Positions 53,987 to 62,219 of a DNA stretch of 64,000 nt are shown here, piece by piece. This DNA is from a bacterium (GTDB taxonomy: Bacteria; Zhuqueibacterota; QNDG01; JAGLOF01): contig JAFGRY010000017.1 of NCBI GenBank assembly GCA_016934955.1, positions 1-64,000 of the forward strand. The letters run 5' to 3'. Made by a program: the position numbers and the translations under genes. The notes under the pieces are model-generated. The model had not been told where the DNA came from and made no database searches. It saw only the letters and a list, made by a program, of their open reading frames with translations. Within the stretch, counting starts at the first letter, position 1. The number at the start of each line of letters is the position of its first letter.

Positions 53987-56900
53987 TACTCCTTATCTGC
54001 CGCCGGCCGCCGGCGGGAGACCATGTTATACAGAACCGGAATCACCACCAGTGCCAGGAGAGCCGATACGATCAATCCGCCGATGGAAACCACGCCCATC
54101 GGCTGCCGCAGTTCCGATCCGGATTTCCCCAGCCCGGCGGCCATTGGCAGCATGCCGAGAATGATCGCGATAGTCGACATGAGAATGGGTTTGAGCCTGG
54201 TAGGGCATGCGGTGATGAGTGCGTCCTGCACGTTCATGCCCCGTTTGCGGACCAGCTGATTGGTATAATCCAGCAGCAGAATCGCGCTGTTTACGACAAT
54301 GCCGATGAGCATCACCATGGCCAGCATGGAAATAATGTTCATGGTCAGGCCGGTGACCGCCAGGCCCACAAAGACGCCGATGAGCGCCAGCGGCACGGTC
54401 GCCAGAATGATCAGCGGCTGGGTCACACTCTCGAGAATGGCGGCAAGCAGCATATAGGTCAGGGCGATGGCGATGATAAAGGCCCTCACGATAGCCCGGG
54501 ATGTTGTTTCCATCTCTTTTGACATCCCGCTCATCTGAATGCCGTAGCCGTGCGGCAGATTGAAGCGGTCGACGATTGCGGTAATCTCCGTCATCAGATC
54601 ACTGGTAGGGTGCCCTTCACCCGCGTCACACTGAAACAGAATCGAGGGCAGCCGGTTGTAATGAATGATCTTGTTGTCGGCTTCAGTGAAGGTGATATCG
54701 GCCAGCTGATCCAGACGGTAGACCCCTGCACGGCCGCTTACGGGGATCGCCCCGATATTATCAGGGGAATCCACGGATTCGTCATTCAGGGTGACACGGA
54801 TATCGTATTCGTCGCCCCGGTCCCTGTAGGAGGTGGTCACCAGCCCCTCGATGGAGGAGCGCATGGCCAGAGCGACGTCATACACGCTCAGCCCTGTGTG
54901 GCTCAACACCGGCCGGCGGGGGGTAATCGTGACCTGCGGTTTCCCCGGTTCGGCACTGACATTCAGGTTGATCAGACCCGGAACCCGTCTCATCGCCGCG
55001 CTCATATCGGTTGCGATTCTGTGCAGCGTCCCGCTGTCCGGTCCGCGCAGGTAAAATTCCACATCCGACCGGCCAGATGCCAGAGAGGTGAGCGGCGCCG
55101 CTGAAATCCGTATATTGGGAATATTCGAAAAATCTTCCCTCAGTATGCCGGTCAGTTCCCGGGTGCCCCGGCTGCGGGCCGCCGTATCGACCAGTTTGAT
55201 CTTTAAATAGGCAAGGTTGACCCCGATGTCGGCCTCGCCCAGATTTCCCATTTCGATCCAGTAATGGGTAACATCGGGATAGTGACGGATTTTTTCTTCC
55301 ATGCGCAGCAGCGTCTGTTCAGTCACTTCCAGGCCGGTGCCGGCCGGCAGTTCCACTTTTACACCAATGAATCCTTCATCCATCTCCGGTATAAACTCGA
55401 ATCCGAGACGGCCTGCCACAACGATGCTGAGGGCCAGAAGCAGCAGGGAGATGAGAATCACGCCCGCGCCTCTTTTTTTATCGAGCAGCAGGCGGGTGAG
55501 AATTCTCCTGTAGGCATGTTCCCATGAGGTGAACATCTGTTCGAGTTTGCGTCCCGCCGGATGCGTTTTATCGTCATGATCCGGAAGAATGCGTGAGGCG
55601 AGCATGGGGGTGAGGGTAAACGCCGTGAGCAGAGAAAAGAGGGTCGCGAATACAACGGTGAGACTGAACTGGCTGAAGAGCCGTCCGGCGATGCTCGACA
55701 TCGTCCCCAGCGGGAGAAATACCACCAGGTTGGTCAGCGTGGAGGCGATGACCGCAACAGCCGCTTCGCCCGTCCCGATGGCAGCGCTTTCCTGTCTTCC
55801 GAGGCCGAACCGTTTGTGACGGAATATGTTTTCGAGCACGACCACGGAATTTGCGACCAGGATCCCCACGGCCGTGGACAGTCCCATCAGGCTCATGATG
55901 TTGAGGGTGAATCCGGCCAGCTGGAGGAAGAGAAACGTCGAGATAATCGATAGCGGCATCGAAAGGGCGACAATGATCGTCGACCGGTAGTCATGGAGAA
56001 AGAAAAAGAGCACCGCGGACGTAAGCAGAATGCCCAGGAGAATATTGACGGTGGTATCGCGCACCGAGGATTGGATGAAGGATGCGTGTTCGTTTACCAC
56101 ATGCAGCGCGCACCCCTCCGGCAGCATCGTCTCAATGTCCTTCAGGTGCGATCCCATCTTCCTGTAGATGTTTACCGGATTACCGTCAGATGTTTTCATG
56201 AGAGACAGCAGGAGTGCGCCGGCGTCACGCATATCACTCTGCCTGTCATAATAGATGATCCGCTCGCGTACATCTTCGCCGCTGTCCATCACCGTGGCGA
56301 TGTCACCCAGCTTTTTCAGGCCGTGGGCGGTGGGGATGTCCAGATCACGGATGGTCTCCACATCGCTGAATTCTCCCTTCATGCTGACGCTGAAGTCCTG
56401 CCCGGACCGCTGAAACGTACCGCCGGGCATGTTCAGATTCTGAGCGGCGAGAATTTGTCCGACCATCGAGAGGGATATCATGCGCTGCAGCACGACCCGA
56501 CCGTCGAATTCGATCCTGATTTCCCGCTTCCGTCCGCCGCTGATTTTGACATCCGCAACGCCGGGAATCTGGGACAGAACGGGCGAGAGCGTTCTGTCTG
56601 CCAGATCATAGAGCCCGGTCACCGGGAGAGGCCCGGTGAGCACCAGGTCTATCACCGGCATTACGAGAGGGTCCCACCGCTGAACGAGGGGCGGGTCGGC
56701 CCCGGCGGGCAGGTCGTTGACAAGACCGTCGATCTTGTCCTTCACTTCCTCCAGGGCGCGATACACATCCTTGTCGAGATCGAAGGCGACCATCACCAGG
56801 GAGACATTCTCCATGGAGTACGATTGCACATAATCGATGCCGGCGATGGATGCCACGGCATCTTCAATTTTTTGTGACACCTGCAGTTCGAGCTCTTCGG

Positions 56901-57066
56901 ACCCGGCGCCGCCGTATAGTGTCTGTACAGTGATCATGGGGAGGTCGAACGGGGGAGTGAGTTCCAGGTTCATACCCAGATAGGCCAGCGCGCCGAAGAG
57001 GACGAAGACAATGAGCATCATGCTCATCATGATCGGTCGTTTAATTGAAATATCAGATAAAAACAT
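53986..57066 (-). CDS. RND-family efflux pump, AcrB-like
   Basis: This 1,026-residue protein has the length and 12-helix pattern of hydrophobe/amphiphile RND pumps. Landmarks are the N-terminal FLSDISIKRPIMMSMM, the early loop GAGSEELELQVSQKIEDAV and the transmembrane LMGLSTAVGILVANSVVVLENI containing the proton-relay region. It pumps hydrophobic compounds or detergents across the envelope using the proton gradient. The adaptor gene lies 27 bp upstream; the channel gene overlaps by 1 nt. Confidence 0.93.
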   Translation of the reverse strand: MFLSDISIKRPIMMSMMLIVFVLFGALAYLGMNLELTPPFDLPMITVQTLYGGAGSEELELQVSQKIEDAVASIAGIDYVQSYSMENVSLVMVAFDLDKDVYRALEEVKDKIDGLVNDLPAGADPPLVQRWDPLVMPVIDLVLTGPLPVTGLYDLADRTLSPVLSQIPGVADVKISGGRKREIRIEFDGRVVLQRMISLSMVGQILAAQNLNMPGGTFQRSGQDFSVSMKGEFSDVETIRDLDIPTAHGLKKLGDIATVMDSGEDVRERIIYYDRQSDMRDAGALLLSLMKTSDGNPVNIYRKMGSHLKDIETMLPEGCALHVVNEHASFIQSSVRDTTVNILLGILLTSAVLFFFLHDYRSTIIVALSMPLSIISTFLFLQLAGFTLNIMSLMGLSTAVGILVANSVVVLENIFRHKRFGLGRQESAAIGTGEAAVAVIASTLTNLVVFLPLGTMSSIAGRLFSQFSLTVVFATLFSLLTAFTLTPMLASRILPDHDDKTHPAGRKLEQMFTSWEHAYRRILTRLLLDKKRGAGVILISLLLLALSIVVAGRLGFEFIPEMDEGFIGVKVELPAGTGLEVTEQTLLRMEEKIRHYPDVTHYWIEMGNLGEADIGVNLAYLKIKLVDTAARSRGTRELTGILREDFSNIPNIRISAAPLTSLASGRSDVEFYLRGPDSGTLHRIATDMSAAMRRVPGLINLNVSAEPGKPQVTITPRRPVLSHTGLSVYDVALAMRSSIEGLVTTSYRDRGDEYDIRVTLNDESVDSPDNIGAIPVSGRAGVYRLDQLADITFTEADNKIIHYNRLPSILFQCDAGEGHPTSDLMTEITAIVDRFNLPHGYGIQMSGMSKEMETTSRAIVRAFIIAIALTYMLLAAILESVTQPLIILATVPLALIGVFVGLAVTGLTMNIISMLAMVMLIGIVVNSAILLLDYTNQLVRKRGMNVQDALITACPTRLKPILMSTIAIILGMLPMAAGLGKSGSELRQPMGVVSIGGLIVSALLALVVIPVLYNMVSRRRPAADKE

Positions 57067-57093
57067 GGTTCCGCCTTTTCGGGATGGATGTGT

Positions 57094-58122
57094 TTATTTG
57101 ACGATTCGGACCGGCTGTCCATCTTCGACGAGGGTAAGTCCACCGGTAATGATTGTGTCACCTTCGCTCAATCCCTGAAGTATTTCGATTTTCAGGTCAA
57201 TAGGGCGCCCGGTGGAGACAGTCTGTTTGACGGCTGTTCCGTCGACGACCTTATAGGCAACATAGGTCCCGCCTTCCCTGACGAGGTTTTTCCGGTCGAC
57301 GGCAAGAAGCTCTCCGTAGTGAGAAAAAATGGTGATTTCCGCGTTGATCCCGGAGGGAACGGCATGCCCCTCATTGGTGAATATGCAGGTGACGCCAAAG
57401 GCCTGCCGCCGGGTATTCAGGGAAAGATCGACCTGGCTCACGGATCCTTTCAGCACGATACCGTTCCAGCGGGCCTCGGCCGCTGCCCCTTTCCGCACCT
57501 CCCGGATTCTGCTTTCCGGAACCCAGAGCTGCGCTTTCAGCGCATGTGTGCGGGCCACCGTGAAGAGCACATCACCCGGATAGACATTGTCACTTTGCTG
57601 TACGTTGATCCCCGTTATCGTGCCACTGATGGGTGCGCGCACTTCCACCATCTGCCGCGCCGCGTTCCAGTTGGCCTCGGCGACCTTGTACAGGGCCGCT
57701 GTATTTTCAAATTCCTGACGGGAGATGCCGCCGCTGTGATAGAGGCTGTCCATCCTGTCCAGGGTGGTCTTCATGTGTTCCACGTTCACTCTGGCCTGAT
57801 AATAGCGGGCGGCTGGATTGCCGGTGGGAAATGAGATGACGATCTGGTCTTTTTCGACATGATCGCCCACGCTGAAGTGTATGCGTTCCACCATATCGGA
57901 GATCGACGAGCTCGCACTCGATTCCCTGATACCGCTCAGGACCGCGTTCATGGAGAAGGATGATTCGACCGGCCGGCGCTCCAGCACCTGGACCGTGACC
58001 GACAGGCCTTTCCCGGTGTAGCTCCCCTCCAGTGATCCGGTGTCCGGGGCTGATTTTCCGCAGTCCGGGATGACCGCCAGGTAAAGCAGAAACAGCGGCA
58101 TGGCGCCTGTTGTGATTCGCAT
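57094..58122 (-). CDS. RND periplasmic adaptor (HlyD/AcrA-like) lipoprotein
   Basis: This 342-residue protein has a lipobox-like IPDC (Cys21), then the lipoyl-like and beta-barrel segments VHFSVGDHVEKDQIVI, VRAPISGTITGINVQQSDNV and LLAVDRKNLVREGGTYVAY. It links the inner-membrane pump to the outer-membrane channel. A TetR operator lies 46 bp upstream of its start. Confidence 0.9.
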   Translation of the reverse strand: MRITTGAMPLFLLYLAVIPDCGKSAPDTGSLEGSYTGKGLSVTVQVLERRPVESSFSMNAVLSGIRESSASSSISDMVERIHFSVGDHVEKDQIVISFPTGNPAARYYQARVNVEHMKTTLDRMDSLYHSGGISRQEFENTAALYKVAEANWNAARQMVEVRAPISGTITGINVQQSDNVYPGDVLFTVARTHALKAQLWVPESRIREVRKGAAAEARWNGIVLKGSVSQVDLSLNTRRQAFGVTCIFTNEGHAVPSGINAEITIFSHYGELLAVDRKNLVREGGTYVAYKVVDGTAVKQTVSTGRPIDLKIEILQGLSEGDTIITGGLTLVEDGQPVRIVK

Positions 58123-58167
58123 AATTGCCCTCTTTTTCTTGTACGGAACGTGTGAGCCCTGTTTTTA

Positions 58168-58191
58168 CTTACCTGCATGCATGTATGTAAA
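58168..58191. promoter_or_regulatory. Putative TetR operator upstream of the adaptor gene
   Basis: A 24-nt partial palindrome with TTAC...GTAA outer arms and TGCATGCA core (9 of 12 symmetric positions). It lies between tetR and the adaptor gene and closely matches the site at 58826-58849. Control of the pump operon by the TetR-like protein is inferred. Confidence 0.6.
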
Positions 58192-58204
58192 ATAGGGAAA
58201 AAAA

Positions 58205-58807
58205 TTACAGCCCTTTCAGCAGCTGTTCCACGAGTTCATCCGTGTTCACCGTGAACATCTGCATGCTTTTTTCCATGATGAGCAGGGAGGCAAGCCCTCG
58301 CATATAGGAAATGAGATTGATTGCGGCTATCCCGGGATCCACCTCCTTCCTGATCTCTCCTGTTTCGATTCCCTCACCTATCACGGCAGCCAGCCGGTTG
58401 AAGAGATGCTCGCCGCTGGAGTGCAAATAGTTTTGCACTTCCCGGTCCTCTATCATGTCCAGATCCCGGATGAGAGTAAACCGCTGTTCGGCGGCGAATG
58501 TGATATCGGTATTCGCTTTTGTAATCAGTTCCTTGAGCATGGTCCGGATCTTGTCCAGGGGGGAGAGGTCGGATCGCAGCAGGTCCTCAGCCAGCTGTAT
58601 GTAGGGATTGATTTTTTCCTTGTGGATCGCCAGATACAGTTCTTTTTTATTTCCGAAATGATGGTAGATGGCTCCCCGGGTCACATCGGCCTCATCGGCG
58701 ATATCGGACAGTTTGGTTGCTGCGTATCCGTGCCTGCCGAAGACCCGTATGGCTGCGTCGATCAGGTCCTTTCTTGTCTGTTCCGCGTCCTCTCTGGTGC
58801 GTTTCAT
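58205..58807 (-). CDS. TetR-family repressor of the efflux operon
   Basis: This 200-residue protein is a TetR-type regulator: DLIDAAIRVFGRHGYAATKLSDIA and GAIYHHFGNKKELYLAI form the helix-turn-helix, and the C-terminal half is the ligand domain. The start at 58807 is chosen because the DNA-binding motif begins soon after it; the longer frame to 58978 adds a segment that crosses the operator. It is co-oriented with the adaptor, pump and channel genes, and both its own leader and the adaptor leader carry a TTAC...GTAAA palindrome. Confidence 0.88.
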   Translation of the reverse strand: MKRTREDAEQTRKDLIDAAIRVFGRHGYAATKLSDIADEADVTRGAIYHHFGNKKELYLAIHKEKINPYIQLAEDLLRSDLSPLDKIRTMLKELITKANTDITFAAEQRFTLIRDLDMIEDREVQNYLHSSGEHLFNRLAAVIGEGIETGEIRKEVDPGIAAINLISYMRGLASLLIMEKSMQMFTVNTDELVEQLLKGL

Positions 58808-58825
58808 CTGAAGCTCTTCGTAAGA

Positions 58826-58849
58826 TTTACGTGCATGAACGTATGTAAA
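58826..58849. promoter_or_regulatory. Putative TetR operator upstream of tetR
   Basis: A 24-nt partial palindrome TTTAC...GTAAA (8 of 12 symmetric positions) shares TGCATG and GTATGTAAA with the site at 58168-58191. It lies 19 bp before the start of tetR, so autorepression is likely. In 58850-59319 I saw no gene or clear repeat. Confidence 0.6.
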
Positions 58850-59319
58850 TATACACAGGTGCTGCATCGATGTCAAGTCATTTATTGTCTCCGGGAAGTC
58901 CGTCCCGGTCTGCCGGTTCGGGAAAGAGGTGTCCGGTACGATGCCGGGCGGTGTCGGGGAAGGGGAGAGCACCGTCATCCATGAGTGCCTGAATCGCTCT
59001 CTTGCGCCGCCCCGGCCGGGCCGGAAGGTACCGTGTTACCATGCCATTTTTGCCGGTAGCGGAAGATACTGCTCCCCGGTTTGCGGCGTCAGTGCAGGGA
59101 GGGGGCGAGAGCATGAAACCCGGATATGCTCAGCATACTTTTTTCGTTAATAAAAACAATATGTTACGAAGATTGCTGCATGACAATTTTTTTCTTCGGT
59201 ATCGGGGCCTTTCACGGAACGCTTTTTGCTCCACAGGCTGACAATATTGTTGCGTTGAAAACGATCCGGCGGTGATGGCCACTCCCGGAATCGTCAGCCC
59301 CCGGGAGGAGCGCCGCCGT

Positions 59320-60831
59320 ATGAATAAAGCAGTACTCGATTTTGACCAGTTCACCGATAAAGCCCTGCAGCAGACCGGTCTGCTTTCAGCCGCTGATCTC
59401 GCCAGAAGCAGAAAGCTGCACACCTTCAATCCAGGAATGAACCTGCTCGATGTTATCCTTCGTTATAAACTGATAACCCCCCGTCATTCGGAGATCATCA
59501 CCCGTAAATACCAGGAGTACTGCGAGAAATACACGGTCCCGGTAACCGGGCTGGATGGTGCCGACGCCGAAGAGCCGGGCCGCACCGATATGGATCCGTC
59601 CGGCCATGTGTCGGGCAACGGCCATGATCCTGCCGCCGGCTCAGTGGCGCCGGACAACGATACGGGCCGGCCCGAGGCAGACAAAGAAGAGAAGACCGAA
59701 CCGGAGTCCCGGGCGATGCACAATCCCGAAAAAGCGAGGGAGATCAGAGCCCTTTTTCTGCAGGCCCGTAAAATTGGGGCGACCGATCTGTTTCTCAATG
59801 TCGGGTCACCGCCGATCATCCGGAAGAACGGACGTCTTGTTCCGATGCGGCAGGAATCCCTGGATGCATCAAAGATCGAAACGCTTCTCTTCAGCATTCT
59901 CGGCGAGGAGCAGCAGGCGGCGCTGCGGCGGGAACAGTTTCTTGAACCCTGTCTTGTCTGCGACGGCCACCGGTACCGTGCCTCCTTTGTCCGGCAGCGG
60001 AATGGCTGGGACGGATCCTTTCGGCTGATTCCCTCTCAGATCCCTGAATTCGAGGATCTGGGATTGCCGCTGGAAGTGGCCCAGCTGGCGGAATACCGGG
60101 AGGGAATGGTCCTGATTACCGGCCCCGGCGGATCGGGCAAATCGACCACACTGGCATCCTATATTCAGCTGCTGAACCGTTCCCGCAGTGAACATATCAT
60201 CACTCTGGAAGACCCCATCGAGTATGTTTTTACCTCGAACGCAAGCCATATCAGCCAGCGGCAGGTGGGGCTGCACACGAAAACCTATACCAACGCCCTG
60301 CGCGCGGCCTTGCGGGAGGATCCCGACATCATCATCGTGGGAGAGCTGCGGGACAGTGAGACCGTTTCCCTGGCGGTGACCGCGGCCGAGACCGGGCACC
60401 TTGTGTTCGCGACCCTGCACACAACCGGAGCGGCCCAGACGATCCATCGTCTTCTCGACCTGTTTCCCCCCGCTCAGCGGAATCAGATCAGGGCCCAGAT
60501 CAGCGATTCGCTGAGGGGCATTATCTGTCAGCGGCTCATTCCCGGAAAGGGAGATGAGGGACAGTGTCTGGCGGTGGAGGTTATGTTCAATATCTCTTCG
60601 GTTGCCAACCTGATCAGGGAAGACAGAATCTACCAGATCCCCAACATGATCCAGATCAATCACAAGCGGGGCATGCGGCTTCTGGATGAATCCATACAGA
60701 AACTGCTGGCGGACGGCCGCATCGGGCACGAGGAAGCATTCTATTTCGCCAATAACAAGAAATTATTTGAGGAATCAGAGGCTCATATCGAGAAGGGACT
60801 GGCCCGGGAGAGACAGCATGCCGCACATTGA
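59320..60831 (+). CDS. PilT-like ATPase with extra N-terminal domain
   Basis: This 503-residue protein has an N-terminal GspE/PilB-type domain (about 1-75, LLSAADLARSRKLHTFNPGMNLLDVILRYKLI), a low-complexity linker (about 80-135) and a PilT-type hexameric ATPase (about 140-500) with Walker A GPGGSGKST, Walker B IIIVGELRDSE and the His box TGHLVFATLHT. PilT motors retract type IV pili. Extra N-terminal domains are unusual in PilT. GGAGGAG at 59304-59310 supports ATG 59320. It overlaps the next gene by 14 bp. Confidence 0.85.
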   Translation: MNKAVLDFDQFTDKALQQTGLLSAADLARSRKLHTFNPGMNLLDVILRYKLITPRHSEIITRKYQEYCEKYTVPVTGLDGADAEEPGRTDMDPSGHVSGNGHDPAAGSVAPDNDTGRPEADKEEKTEPESRAMHNPEKAREIRALFLQARKIGATDLFLNVGSPPIIRKNGRLVPMRQESLDASKIETLLFSILGEEQQAALRREQFLEPCLVCDGHRYRASFVRQRNGWDGSFRLIPSQIPEFEDLGLPLEVAQLAEYREGMVLITGPGGSGKSTTLASYIQLLNRSRSEHIITLEDPIEYVFTSNASHISQRQVGLHTKTYTNALRAALREDPDIIIVGELRDSETVSLAVTAAETGHLVFATLHTTGAAQTIHRLLDLFPPAQRNQIRAQISDSLRGIICQRLIPGKGDEGQCLAVEVMFNISSVANLIREDRIYQIPNMIQINHKRGMRLLDESIQKLLADGRIGHEEAFYFANNKKLFEESEAHIEKGLARERQHAAH

Positions 60832-61900
60832 CACCCTGTTTACAAAAATGCTTGATAACGAGGGTTCGGACCTTCATTTGCTCGAGGGAGAAGTTCCGAA
60901 AATACGCATTCACGGCCAGCTGAGACGGCTGAAGGATCACGGTGTGCTCGATACCGGGACCATTGACCGCTACCTGAAAGAGATTTGCGCACCCCAGGAC
61001 TGGCAGAAGTATCTCAAGAACGGTGATCTCGATTTCGCCTGTCAGCTGGGCGACAGGGCCAGATTCAGGGCGAATTACTATTTTCAGCATCACGGCAAGG
61101 CGGCGGTATTCCGGACGATTCCGAATCGTATTCTTTCCCTGGAAGAACTGGGGCTGCCCCCTGTTCTGAAAAAATTCGCCAGACAGATATCGGGGCTGAT
61201 CCTGGTCACCGGCCCCACCGGTTCGGGTAAATCGACTACCCTGGCCGCGCTGCTCAATGAAATCAATACGACGTCGTCACGCTATGTTCTGACCATTGAA
61301 GAACCTATCGAATTCGTTCATGAAAACAGGAAGAGCTATTTCTGCCAGCGGGAGGTGGGAAAAGATACGCCGAGTTTTCAGTCGGCGCTGCGCTCGGCCT
61401 CGCGCCAGAACGCCGATGTGGTGCTGGTCGGGGAAATGAGGGATTACGAAACGATCTCGCTGGCGCTTTCCGCCGCGGCCATGGGCAAACTCGTGCTGGG
61501 AACGCTCCACACCAACTCCGCGGTGAAAACGGTTGACCGTATCATCGATGTATTTCCCAGCGATGAGCAGTGGAAGGCGAGAAACATGCTGGCCGACTCG
61601 CTTTACGGCGTCTGCGCCCAGATCCTCCTGAGACGCGCCGACGGCAAGGGCCGGGTGCCGGCGAATGAGGTGCTCGTCGCCACCCAGGGGCTGGCGTCTT
61701 CCATCAGGGACGGCGACACGGCGAATATCCGTAATATTATCCAGAGCGGGAAACAGCTGGGCATGCATCTCATGGATGAATCGATCCGCACGCTCCTTGA
61801 CAGGGGGCTGATCGATCCCCACGAGGCCTATATGAAGGCCCACGACAAGGAGCGGTTCAAGCTGTTCAAGAACGCCGGGGGCAGCGACACCGACGAGTAA
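60818..61900 (+). CDS. pilT: PilT/PilU-like twitching ATPase
   Basis: This 360-residue protein has the typical PilT length: N-terminal LFTKMLDNEGSDLHLLEGEVPKIR, Walker A GPTGSGKST, Walker B VVLVGEMRDYE and MGKLVLGTLHT. ATG 60818 follows GGGAGAG and overlaps the preceding ATPase gene by 14 bp. The two probably form a retraction motor pair for type IV pili, but no pilin, PilC or PilQ gene is in the window. Confidence 0.87.
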   Translation: MPHIDTLFTKMLDNEGSDLHLLEGEVPKIRIHGQLRRLKDHGVLDTGTIDRYLKEICAPQDWQKYLKNGDLDFACQLGDRARFRANYYFQHHGKAAVFRTIPNRILSLEELGLPPVLKKFARQISGLILVTGPTGSGKSTTLAALLNEINTTSSRYVLTIEEPIEFVHENRKSYFCQREVGKDTPSFQSALRSASRQNADVVLVGEMRDYETISLALSAAAMGKLVLGTLHTNSAVKTVDRIIDVFPSDEQWKARNMLADSLYGVCAQILLRRADGKGRVPANEVLVATQGLASSIRDGDTANIRNIIQSGKQLGMHLMDESIRTLLDRGLIDPHEAYMKAHDKERFKLFKNAGGSDTDE

Positions 61901-62219
61901 GATGAGTCGAAGGTGGGGGGTACAGACGCCGTTGGACCGTCAGATACCGGCCGGCCCGGGAAGGCTGTTCCCATTTACTTCTTGCAATCTCACTGTTTCT
62001 TATTTATCTTCCTAGTACATTCCTTTTATTACTTCTGAATGGTGGACCGCCTTCGCCGATGCCCGGTCACCGGCCCCCGCTGAGAGAGCGGCGGACGGCA
62101 GAGGACGACGCATCGGGATGCAGTGATTTTGTTCTGGTTGCTGCCTGACACCTGTTTCCCGTCCGGGGAAGTACAGATCGAGGACGGCGTTGGATATGGT
62201 ATCGTTACAGGAGGACGTC
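61901..62219. other. 319-bp gene-free gap
   Basis: No gene was seen between the ATPase and the secreted protein. A pyrimidine-rich AT stretch at 61980-62040 could hold the downstream promoter. AGGAGG at 62209-62214 is the ribosome-binding site of the next gene. Confidence 0.5.
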
